This document shows positions 55,501 through 64,000 of a stretch of 64,000 bases of DNA, piece by piece (position 1 is the stretch's first letter; every line of letters begins with the position of its first letter). The notes under the pieces were generated by a model. That model made no database searches. It had not been told where the DNA came from and was given only the letters and a program-made list of their open reading frames with translations. This stretch comes from Hymenolepis diminuta (lineage: Eukaryota; Platyhelminthes; Cestoda; Cyclophyllidea; Hymenolepididae): NCBI GenBank assembly GCA_900708905.1, contig CAADRB010000114.1, forward strand, positions 77,033 through 141,032. The letters are read 5' to 3'. The position numbers and the translations under genes were made by a program.

Positions 55501-58500
55501 TAGGAAAAGTCTGTCCTCTGATATGGTAAAAAATAACTGATAGGATTAGTCTTAGCTTATATCAATTCTAGGCTGTGTAGTTATGAAAATGAAAGTGTCA
55601 CCAAATCCCTTCTAATGTTTTTTTAAAACGCCCATCAAGAAAATGTCCATAATCATAAATCTTAGTTTATGAAAGCCCGCGCACAGCACATTTTGCCTCC
55701 AGGACTTTAAAAACTTAGTGAAATGTTCTCAAATATCCCTGGTCATAAGCCCCAGAAATCCTATTTTCCCAAGTCTTACATTATGCTTCAAACATCCTTT
55801 CCCCAGCTTCCCTTTACACGAAATATTGAAAAGACTTGGTTTACTTACCGCCAATAGCACCGCGGAAAATGTCTTCTCTGTTTCTGTCAGCTCCAACGTA
55901 GAGAGTTGTGTAAGTGATACTTTGGTCACTTCTATCAGTAATACCTACAAACCAAATAGTTGAACAGTAAAAACCTTCATGAGAAGAGTAAAAAAATCGA
56001 ATCAGATTTTGACTCTTCTCACCTGTCATTGGCAGATTGACAATTTGATCGTTGTCAAGAGTGACGAGCATGCGATCACCTCTACGTTCAATGCTGACAA
56101 TGTGGTATGCTCCGTCGTTGACAATGTTCGGGTACATGTATTCCTGACCGTTCCTATCCACCACAATATGACCGTTACGCTGAAAGATTATTAGGATATT
56201 TTAGTGAAATTCGTGGCGAGTAAATATATGCGGTTGCTATTAATAAGTTAAAGATCTGTCCCAGTTCTTCATTTACGATACTAAACTTACCGAATCAGCG
56301 CGCTGTAGAAGTTGTGATTGTAGCAAGAGAAAAAAGTTTATTCTTTGATTTATTTTTTATTGATCAAGACCTGTAAAAAAGCCACTAATGATGAAACCTT
56401 CAGTGGTTAACGGTCCCAATTTCTGATAATTTGACTCAACCCGCTTTTCTTATTTAGTATCGTTCACCTGGGAACGAGCGTTCTTCCCATCCGACAAGTT
56501 AATCGGTCCGATATCTTCCGACCAATTCATAACTCTATACTCTTTTATTTAAGTTTAGGTTGTTACAAGAACAATTACCGACTAAAATGCTTCCCGTTGT
56601 ATTTACTATAATCTCAATTATGAGAGAAGTTCGGTAGAATATGAGGGATGTACGCTTATTCACAGCACAGAGTGGAAAATTTTCCTATCTAGACTAATGT
56701 GCTCAAAACATCTTATAAACCCCATATAGATACGCGTTTATACAAGGACAAGGTACGGCATACCAGCGTCCTGAACAAAATATAGGGCTTGATTAGAGTA
56801 AAGGAATACATATGATCCTATCAAGAGAGGCGATCCCTACAGCTTAGTGCAACTACGTTAGATTTGAAATGAGCGATAACCTCAAAAAAGCTAACACAAA
56901 GTGCATGTGTAAGATTGTATTTGAACAAATAATTGAATTATTGGCGCATTAAGAAATGAATTTAGCTTACTCAAATAATATCCACAGAATCATTTTCAGA
57001 GAGATAAACCGGGTAAATTAGAGAACTACGAAAGGATTATTTTGGGCGAAAAAGAGGGCTCTACTTTTATTCTCTCGTAATATAAGTGCGTCAAATTAAT
57101 TGTGCATGACCTAAATTTGTATTGCGATAATCAAAACGGAGTAACTGATATGCACAAGATTTAAATAAAGAAGACTACTAACGAATAGACACACGTTAAA
57201 ACGCATTAAATACGGATACCTTAAAGATATTTATTGTAAGGGCGTTCTAACAAAAGAGATAGCCTCAAACAAACATGTTAATATTAAATGCGATTCCTTC
57301 GCCTAATTTTATAAATTTTATTAGTTCTGAGATATAAAAATGCGATCTCGTTTATTTTAACTCTTAAATGTAATATAACCTAAAGTGTTAGACGTGACTG
57401 TCATAAAAAAATTTCAGGAAATAACTCACGATTTTAATGCCCCAATGAGCCCCGATTGTTGTAACAAAATCGAGAATGGTTCCCGATTGTGAGTAAGTCT
57501 TGAATCCAACTGTAACATTATCTTCGGTAGTTTTGAATGGCGGATTTAGATCGTACACCATGTAGCCGACTTTTTCGTAGTCAATATAAATGCCATTCAC
57601 ATCTAAAAATACCAAAGATAAACAATAAATGTTAACAGTAATGAAGTTTAACATTGCAAGATAAGCGAATGAAAGCAGTTAACAAGATCAGAGAAGTTGT
57701 GATTTTTTATTCACTTTTGATTCTCTTCTATCATAAGCATGTATTAAATCATAGGAAACCCCACAGTGCAGCAACTATCATGCGTTATTTTGTTGAGCGT
57801 AAACTAATGACAAATACTCTATGAAAGATCTTTTAATAGAGTCGAATAAAATACTGTGGAAACTAAGCTTTATTGTCCGCCAAGAGTGCCTTCTTATTAA
57901 CCTAAGTAAATTCAAAAGTACAAGGAGAGATGGAGTAAATATTAGGAACATATAAGTGAAAATGAGTGAGATCTTTCACAAATTGCCCCTCTTCGTGTAT
58001 CTAAAATTCATACTACAAAATGATTTTTTTATTGTGCGTAAGGGGAATGTACAGTTCCTAGATCAGAATCTTCTTCTGAAATTCTCATGTTTTAATTTCC
58101 TAAAAGGACCAAGGAGGGCTGATTATTTCATTATGTGAGGCGGCACTAGTAACCAATCAACTTAAAAAAAAGACAAATGAGCTCACCTATCTCAGTTCGA
58201 GAAAAAAGAAAACTTGCTTCACTAGTCACTCACAAAAATGTTAACTTTGATTAAGCTGAATCTATTAATAGTTGGAAGATTCTTTAATTTAGTGATGAGA
58301 TTTCCCAATTTGGTGTGACTAAAAACATATTGTCTCTGAACTGGGATCGAAACCACTAACACAGACTAATCGCGATTACTTCAATCTGAATTGTAACCCT
58401 GTTTGAATGTGATCATCATTTTATTTTTATTTTTCTAAATTCAAGTTGGTTCATTCTTAACGAATAACTTGGGTCTTAGCAACTTAGCAAGTCCAAACAG

Positions 58501-61500
58501 GTAGTTCTATAGAATATGTGGAGGATAAATATTCTTAATAGACGTGAATTCAGCCATGATTGCATGCTTGGCATGAAACAATAAACAAGCTCCACTGGAA
58601 TTTGACCAAAAATAAGCAACTTATATAAGAGCTGTTACGTATATCCGAAACAAAATTGCTCAAATGTGGAAATTTCCTCGGCTTTTCCTCTTAAAAAATA
58701 CGAAAGCACATTTGCTCTTTATTTAATTTATCGAATTGATAGCTTCCTATTACAAGAGACTCAAAGGCAAATGCCAAACTTTACAACATCAGATAATTTT
58801 TGACTTTTAGGGCAGACAAGCATCTTTGTATTTTGCAATGGCGACCCAAAATGTCAGACACCCGTGTAATGGAAAGAGGTCATATTATGTGGTGGGTATG
58901 AGGACGCGCTTCAGTGCGTCATCGCATGTCTGTCTTTTAACCAACATGTGAAAATTCATACTGAGATTCACATGGTACTTGTCGTGATTCGCATACCGAC
59001 TTAAACTATGATTCAAAATTAAATTTGTGTAAAATATCTAAAATGTAAATAAAAATATTTATGGCAAGTAGTTTAACTTATTACTTATTTCATAAAAGAT
59101 CGAATTTGGAGAGGTAAAGGGTATGTTAGATGCTCAGTAAAAGTAGATACTGACTTGCAATATGGATGCACATACATACTGAAAATGAAGAGACGATCTT
59201 AAACTTACCACCATCACAGGTTGGCCCGCTAAGACCTGTTTTCCAACAATTGCAAAGATATCTTCCACCCGGTAGAACTGTGCAAATGCCACCATGACAG
59301 TAGCCAGCTGGACAAGCGACTGGATCAGAACAAGTTGGTCCTTGGAATCCGGTTCCAAAACAGTTGCAGATGTACCGACCCCCGCTAACTGTGCACAATC
59401 CTCCGTTTTGACAGTAACCTGGAGGGCATGTTTTCGGCGTCTCACATCGAGGGCCCTTAAAAAACACAAACAGAGTCATCTTTTTCAATTTCATCAAAGT
59501 GATTGAAAATGGTATAAAAAATCTAAGACTGACCTGGTAATCCGTGTTGATGCAGTTGCATACGGGCATACCGCTCTGCATTGTGCATTCACCACCGTGG
59601 TAACAATAGCCAGGAGGACAAGACTTTGGAATTTCGCATTGATCACCATCGTAGCCTTCAGGGCAACGGCAGTGCGGTCTACGATCTGGACCTGCATAAC
59701 AAGTTCCACCGTGTCGGCAAAATCCTGGTGGGCAGACTTGCAGTTGGCATTGTGGTCCCCAGTACTCCAATTGGCAGTCACAGACCGGACGTCCTTGTTC
59801 AACCCTGCATGTTCCTCTCCCAGAACAGTAGTTTGGCTGACATATAGGATTCTCGCACTGATCTCCAGTATATAATGTGTAAGAACAATCACAAAATGGT
59901 TGGCCGCTTGGAAGAACGTGACAAACACCACCATTTTGACAATATCCATCAGGACAAATTGGATTTGTGCACCGGTCACCAGTATGCCCCGTTCCCGTAC
60001 AGTCACACATAGGAGTCGAACCTGACATGTAACACCGACCATTATTTTCACAATAACCAGCAGGACAAACTGGGGATTGGCATCTAAAATAATAAATTTG
60101 TTAATACTTAATCGAATTCAGTTAGTAAGTATGGAAGATACATACCTATCTCCTCGGAAGTCCGCGGTACAATTGCAATGTGGACTTCCTTCATAAACGT
60201 AACAATAACCCCCATTAAGACAGAAATTGGGAAGGCAGATTGGATGAGTACAGCGATCTCCACGATAATCTGTTCCTGTGCAATCACAGTAAGGGCGACC
60301 ATTTTGAACAACGCAACGTCCACCATTGGCGCAATAGCCATCGGGACAGATTGGTTGTTCGCAGAGCGAACCGCCATGTCCAGTATTGCGACAATCACAA
60401 ACAGGTTGTCCATTAATGACTGAACAGACTCCGCCATTCATGCAGTAGTCTGAACGACAGATACCCTGTTCACAGTGTGGTCCTACATAACCCGTGTCAC
60501 GACAATCACAGACCGGTTGGCCATTCTGAACAATACATCTACCTCCATTGAGGCAGAAACCAGGCCTGCAAATAGGCTGCTCACATAATTGCCCACCATA
60601 GCCAGTATTGGTGCAATCACACACTGGACGTCCGTTTACGATAGAGCACACTCCACCATTCATGCAATACCCAGATCGGCAAATTGCGTTTTCGCAGTGT
60701 AGACCTTCATAGCCAGTACCACGACAGTCACAGACGGGACGATCATTCTGAACCATGCAACGGCCACCGTTGCGACAGTAATCAGGTCTACAGATGGGGA
60801 TTTCACAGAAACGACCTGAGTGCCCAGTTGACGAACAATCGCAGATGGGCTGTCCACCTTGAATAATACAGCGTCCACCATTTCTACAGTAATGTGGCGA
60901 GCATACTGGTTGATCACAGTAGAGGCCACTGTGACCAGTTCCAGAACAGTCACATACTGGACGACCATTTTGGACGAGACAAACGCCTCCATTTCGGCAA
61001 TAATCTGGAGGACAAATGATCGCATCACACCTTGCTCCTCCATAGGGCGTATTACGACAATCACAGACGGGTTGACCATTGACAACTGTGCATATGCCAC
61101 CATTTTTGCAGTAGTCAGAAGAGCAGACGGAAAATTCGCAGTGATCACCATAATATCCGGTCCCTTGGCAATTGCAGACTGGATTTGTGCCAATAATACT
61201 GCAATAACCTCCATTTAGACAGAAGTTTGGGGGACAGGTAGTCACACGATCTTCACATTTGGGACCTGAGTAACCAGTATTGGTACAGTTGCAAAGAAGA
61301 ACAGTGTCACTAACTTTGACGCAAATTCCACCATTGAAACAATAGTCTGGAGTACATCTGACTAGATCTGGAGCCAAATGGCAATACACAGTTAATCTGA
61401 TTATTCATAATGTTAACTCAACATGCAATAAAATATATTTAAATATATAGACATTTTTAACACAACCACACGTTTACAAATTGTCTCACAGTAAATGAAG

Positions 61501-64000
61501 CGGGAAATTAAAATATTAAGCGAGCAAGCAGATCATTACATTTTAATACCTCTTTAGCGTTACTGAACTTTTCTTATTTAAACCGTCATTTAAGCAATAT
61601 TTAGTACACACAGCCAGTATGAAGACAAAAATAAATTTATCAGTAGACAGAAAGATGGACGAACACACATAATATGTACATATTTGTCTGTTTTATTATG
61701 TGAGCATGAGGGTGCGATATGTTCGTTTTAAGCGGACAACAAAAGAGAAGTAGCAGAAATAGCTACTGAAATAAAATAAAGTAGGAACATGCGATTTCAT
61801 TTATGGTAAGACGAAGTAAGCCAAACTCACCATCTGTGGAAAGAAATTACGGTAATAAAATTAATAAATGCACTAGAAAATTGAGTGAAGATCGATTCTA
61901 TAATCTAGTTAGAAGTTCAGGTGTTTGCAAACAAGGAATGACAAGAAAACTAAAAAAGGTTGACTAATTAGAAGACTTGCATCTACCATACCTTACCCTG
62001 TTTGCATTCACAATCCTCTTCAAATCGGAAAAAAAACATGATAAAACTTGTTTTCTTCATGTTTCTAGCTAAAACTAATCTATCTATTGACGGACTATTA
62101 TTGATTTAATGCAATCAGTTCATTACGGAGCAAAATCATAAATGTGATTTTAATCATTCACAAAACAATTTCCCTCGAGTTAAACCATGAAAACATTGAA
62201 TTTAATTTTCATATAATTTCAATTACTGCGAAGCTAATTATACTACTTAACCATCATGGTTGTAATTAATCGATCCATTTTCTACGGCACATATACTTTC
62301 CTTTTTACGATCTGTAACGACAAAGCAATGTCAGATAGCATAAAGCTATTCTAATTTTAAATTTAACAGTTAAAATAACCGCGTTTTTCGATACTACGCC
62401 TTTTGAATTTAACAGTATTTTGGTTATATATAGCTCCACATACCTCGGCAGTATCCACGTATAATTTCTCCAGTAGGATAGCTTTCCAGATTAGCGTCGT
62501 ACTTCTTCAACAAATCGACTAAGAATCGATCAGTTCTTGTGCTAAAGCCTCCTAGACATCCTGTCAAGGCCGGTGGACTCATCTCGTATCCACTTGGCAA
62601 CGATGTAGGTGCATGCAGTCTGATGATCTCCAAAATCTTGCTCCAAATACGCGGAACACCACCAAAGTGGAAAGTCAGAGTATTAAGAGTGTTGTGTTGA
62701 AGTCGATGTCCAAAAGTCTGGAAAACAAAAATGTGTTAGAAGATTCGATATAAAAGTATGGGTCTGGAAGACGACACTATAGTGAGGTACACGAACACAT
62801 CAACGACACTTATAATGAGAAAGCGCGGTCGCAGCGTACCTGTGCGAAGATGTGTTTGGACAGAAAAAACAATAAATAAAATTACAGTTGAAACATGCAA
62901 ATCGGCGCGTTTTGATGAAGTGTATGTGACAGAATTCATGGTCATTTCTAATCTGGATATTTAATTCTCATTTTAGATTAATCCAGTGAGAGCTCGAATA
63001 GAGAGCCCGATGACAGAAAGACCACCATAAACAGCCAAAGACGTACCAAATGAGGCGACAGGTAGGGGGCTAAGGTGAACACCTTGATCGTCTGCAAGAA
63101 GGTAGGATTTAGAAGTGATATTTTTTAACTTCTAAAATCGACTCTGATTTAATTAACTTTTAAGTTTTTACCGAACAAAATAGCTAATAAGAATTTCGTT
63201 GTGTAACGGGTTAAAATGACATAATATGGACATATTTTGTGCTGGTGGAGTGAGAACAAGATAACGGCGGGTTTCGAATGAGTAATGGGCAAAACTCACC
63301 TCTCCGTTGGCAAAGAAGATTCTCTAAGATGAAGGAATGGAATCGATGGCTGAATGAAATCAATTGCTTAAATGTTGTCCCAATAAAGTTAAGTCAAAGG
63401 AGTAGGTAGTATTAAGGCAGTTGACAATCACAGTGGTACTATGCAGGAAAAATATGGTGATTCTAATATGATCGATAATCAAAAATGAATTGTAGGGCTT
63501 CATTCTTGAGCTAATCTTCACTCATTGCCAGTTTAATTGGCGCACATATGAATAATGTCATATGTGCATTTACTGAAACGGTGTTAAATTTGTTCAACAA
63601 GTGATTAGTAAACTTAATTCAAAATACTATACAAGTGTTATTACACTTAAAACTGCCTTTCTGATTGTGCAAATAACGATTTCTATTTCATTTATTGCTT
63701 AATATGTGTCTTAGGTCGTTTCAGCTTCCGTCCGTTGCTAAATGATAAACATACCCACTATGCGGTTGAAGTATAAATAGTGCTTGAAAATGTAGAACTG
63801 CTATGGAACAAGAATAGTGTTTCATTTGTACTCCCAGATTATTACTGAACTCACCTCAGGGGCTGAATCATCAACAATTACGACAAAGCGACCCTTAATA
63901 CGATCAAGACCAAAAGTAACGCGATGCCAGACGTTGTCAGAGACGGTAATTGGACTGTTAATTATCTCTTGGACACCAGTAACTCCTCCGATTGAGTAGA
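41211..64000 (-). CDS. Neurexin-like LNS/EGF transmembrane receptor with cytoplasmic WD40 propeller (25 exons, 5'-partial)
   Basis: Exons, 5' to 3' on the - strand: 64000-63855, 63323-63300, 63091-63047, 62717-62444, 61367-60146, 60083-59534, 59455-59209, 57602-57430, 56179-56023, 55944-55849, 55161-54931, 53808-53633, 52786-52621, 50965-50873, 49999-49742, 47126-46902, 44514-44495, 44316-44218, 44099-44085, 44008-43896, 43503-43350, 43266-43132, 43061-42753, 42681-42349, 41537-41211 (stop TAA). Phase is kept across all 24 junctions, giving about 1,861 residues. Domain order: LNS (partial), 18 EGF repeats, LNS, EGF, LNS, Pro/Gly stalk, one TM helix, Cys-rich tail, WD40 repeats. LNS and EGF modules form the adhesive ectodomains of neurexins, Caspr and related proteins. 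A WD40 propeller on the cytoplasmic side is not part of those families as I know them. The gene start lies beyond 64000. Exons are secure by homology except the three smallest (24, 20 and 15 nt), which rest on phase and splice sites. Confidence 0.83.
43896..44514 (-). CDS. Cys-rich cytoplasmic tail built from microexons (4 exons)
   Basis: Exons 44514-44495 (20 nt), 44316-44218, 44099-44085 (15 nt) and 44008-43896. The 20-nt microexon (VSSKPLL with the split codon) is needed: it changes the phase left by the TM exon (1 nt over) to phase 0, where the next exon reads MYCIRREPSVCGQRCVCM. Without it that exon reads in a frame lacking the Cys pattern. The 15-nt exon (ASNGN) is phase 0 and optional. 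The tail has eight cysteines in the 99-nt exon and then leads into VDITDRYDMTM, the start of the WD40 part. Microexon calls rest on splice sites and phase only. Confidence 0.68.
44515..46901 (-). other. 2.4-kb intron of the neurexin-like gene
   Basis: Separates the TM exon from the Cys-rich microexons. No exon recognised beyond those reported. A further microexon here cannot be excluded, since only phase guided the model. Confidence 0.5.
46902..47126 (-). CDS. Transmembrane exon
   Basis: One 225-nt exon. It starts with Gly-rich extracellular sequence, then the hydrophobic helix PWLAGLLVCLLPLISALIWA, directly followed by CWRCKPGCCPCC. The helix sits after all LNS/EGF modules and the Cys/Lys-rich run follows it. 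This is consistent with a type I single-pass protein and with palmitoylated juxtamembrane cysteines (inference). An antisense open frame over this exon is a shadow. Confidence 0.88.
48293..48304. other. Assembly gap (12 N)
   Basis: Twelve unresolved bases, inside an intron of the - strand gene and inside the LTR-like block. The true gap size is unknown. No exon is affected in the model. Confidence 0.98.
48394..48468 (+). repeat. Four-copy ~18-bp tandem array
   Basis: Units with the core CTGGTGACCC, CTGGTGGCCC, CTGGTGACTC and TTGGCGACCC start at 48396, 48414, 48432 and 48454, so spacing is 18, 18 and 22 bases. Units are joined by ACA/ACAA-containing spacers (CTACAAA). The copies differ at one to three positions. 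Confidence 0.7.
49742..53808 (-). CDS. LNS domain 3 and Pro/Gly-rich stalk (4 exons)
   Basis: Exons 53808-53633, 52786-52621, 50965-50873 and 49999-49742. LNS signatures are MRVAFQTYATDGPIARF, MHVITLARNGSRWDWSVDG, NEIILGADRNFRHSFNGVIG and AFDWNGQNLV. After the domain the last exon becomes a low-complexity stalk with a Pro/Thr-rich run (ATTQPPPLPFPPSIP), as expected between the last LNS and the membrane in neurexin-type proteins. Confidence 0.9.
50000..59208 (-). other. Introns between stalk, LNS 3, LNS 2 and EGF exons
   Basis: The longer gaps are 50000-50872, 50966-52620, 52787-53632, 53809-54930, 55162-55848, 56180-57429 and 57603-59208. I found no further EGF- or LNS-like exon in them, and joining the reported exons keeps phase. 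Around 56450-56620 the sequence is somewhat richer in CG, without recognisable content. Confidence 0.55.
54931..57602 (-). CDS. LNS domain 2 and EGF repeat 19 (4 exons)
   Basis: Exons 57602-57430, 56179-56023, 55944-55849 and 55161-54931. The LNS shows VTVGFKTYSQSGTILDF, NDGAYHIVSIERRGDRMLV, TTLYVGADRN and FRGAIGGLYWNGRYP. The last matches the 'F.GvigGLyyNG' end of neurexin LNS domains. The final exon then carries one EGF (CLPDFCFNGGICYV ... CDCRLTGWQG). All split codons rejoin (G/AT, phase 0, G/GT, G/GT). This LNS-EGF-LNS block (with the next segment) mirrors one neurexin repeat unit. Confidence 0.92.
59209..61367 (-). CDS. Eighteen tandem EGF-like repeats (3 exons)
   Basis: Exons 61367-60146, 60083-59534 and 59455-59209. 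Each unit is about 36 residues with six cysteines of the form C-x4-C-x-N/H-GG-x-C...CxC...GxxC, for example CRPDYCRNGGRCMVQ and CDCRGTGYEG. I count 18 units: 11 in the first exon (the 11th ends at the junction), five in the second and two in the third. Exon borders fall inside or next to loops of the units, and phases match (AG/A, then 0, then G/AT). The largest exon is 1,222 nt, unusual beside its mostly 90-300 nt neighbours, and looks like internal tandem duplication of EGF units. No clear calcium-binding EGF consensus is evident. Confidence 0.92.
61368..63854 (-). other. Introns between LNS 1 and EGF exons
   Basis: Gaps 61368-62443, 62718-63046, 63092-63299 and 63324-63854. No other exon recognised. 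The + strand open frame at 62758-62964 lies in an intron and matches nothing known to me. Confidence 0.5.
62444..64000 (-). CDS. LNS domain 1 exons (partial at window edge)
   Basis: Exons 64000-63855, 63323-63300 (24 nt), 63091-63047 (45 nt) and 62717-62444. The first gives ISV-type LNS strands with VSDNVWHRVTFGLDRIKG and FVVIVDDSAP, the usual 'dg.WH.V....' LNS signature. The last has LTFHFGGVPRIW and PPALTGCLGGF, the GGVP and GCLGG hallmarks of an LNS C-terminal half. The 24-nt exon adds RIFFANGE in the middle of the domain, reminiscent of neurexin splice inserts. The two small exons are phase 0 at both ends and so could be skipped without a frameshift. Confidence 0.75.

Noticed and set aside
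58330..58400. GTTTCGATCCC on the - strand as part of a tRNA
   Set aside because: The B-box-like match is isolated; no acceptor stem or clear A-box.
59494..61218. Long alternative-frame open reading frames over the EGF exons (both strands)
   Set aside because: They arise because the EGF repeats impose a periodic stop-free pattern in other frames; only the frame with regular six-Cys units is real.

Overview
The window is a piece of an AT-rich, intron-rich metazoan nuclear genome. There are no operons or bacterial-style genes. Real coding sequence is short exons with GT..AG introns of up to about 10 kb, and almost all long open frames outside them are chance. The transposon relics (a Gypsy-type gag with paired zinc-knuckle remnants, a decayed LINE reverse transcriptase) and the gene styles fit an invertebrate, possibly a flatworm. 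I hold that assignment loosely.

Two large protein-coding genes lie tail to tail. Gene 1 (+ strand, 741-34033, 5' end outside the window) has 20 phase-consistent exons encoding about 1,177 residues. It carries a complete FERM domain (F1, F2, F3), most like the FRMD3/FRMD5 branch of the band 4.1 superfamily, then a FERM-adjacent basic stretch, a roughly 650-residue Ser-rich linker, and a hydrophobic segment near the C-terminus. Gene 2 (- strand, 64000 down to 41211, 5' end outside the window) has 25 phase-consistent exons encoding about 1,861 residues. In order it carries a laminin-G/LNS domain (partial), 18 tandem EGF repeats, an LNS domain, one more EGF, another LNS, a Pro/Gly-rich stalk, one transmembrane helix, a cysteine-rich juxtamembrane tail assembled from microexons, and a C-terminal WD40 propeller. 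A neurexin-like ectodomain joined through one membrane helix to a cytoplasmic WD40 propeller is the most unusual object here.

Layout: 1-740 no gene seen; 741-34033 gene 1, whose first visible intron holds a dead LINE reverse transcriptase and whose 18.8-21.7 kb intron holds a small decayed gag-bearing LTR element on the - strand; 34034-41210 intergenic, with an LTR-like block, GC-rich hairpin patches and a tRNA-like relic; 41211-64000 gene 2, with a 12-base N gap and an 18-bp tandem array in one intron. Both proteins are probably membrane-associated scaffolds. Band 4.1/FERM proteins are known to bind the tails of neurexin-superfamily receptors in other animals, but nothing in this sequence proves that these two interact.
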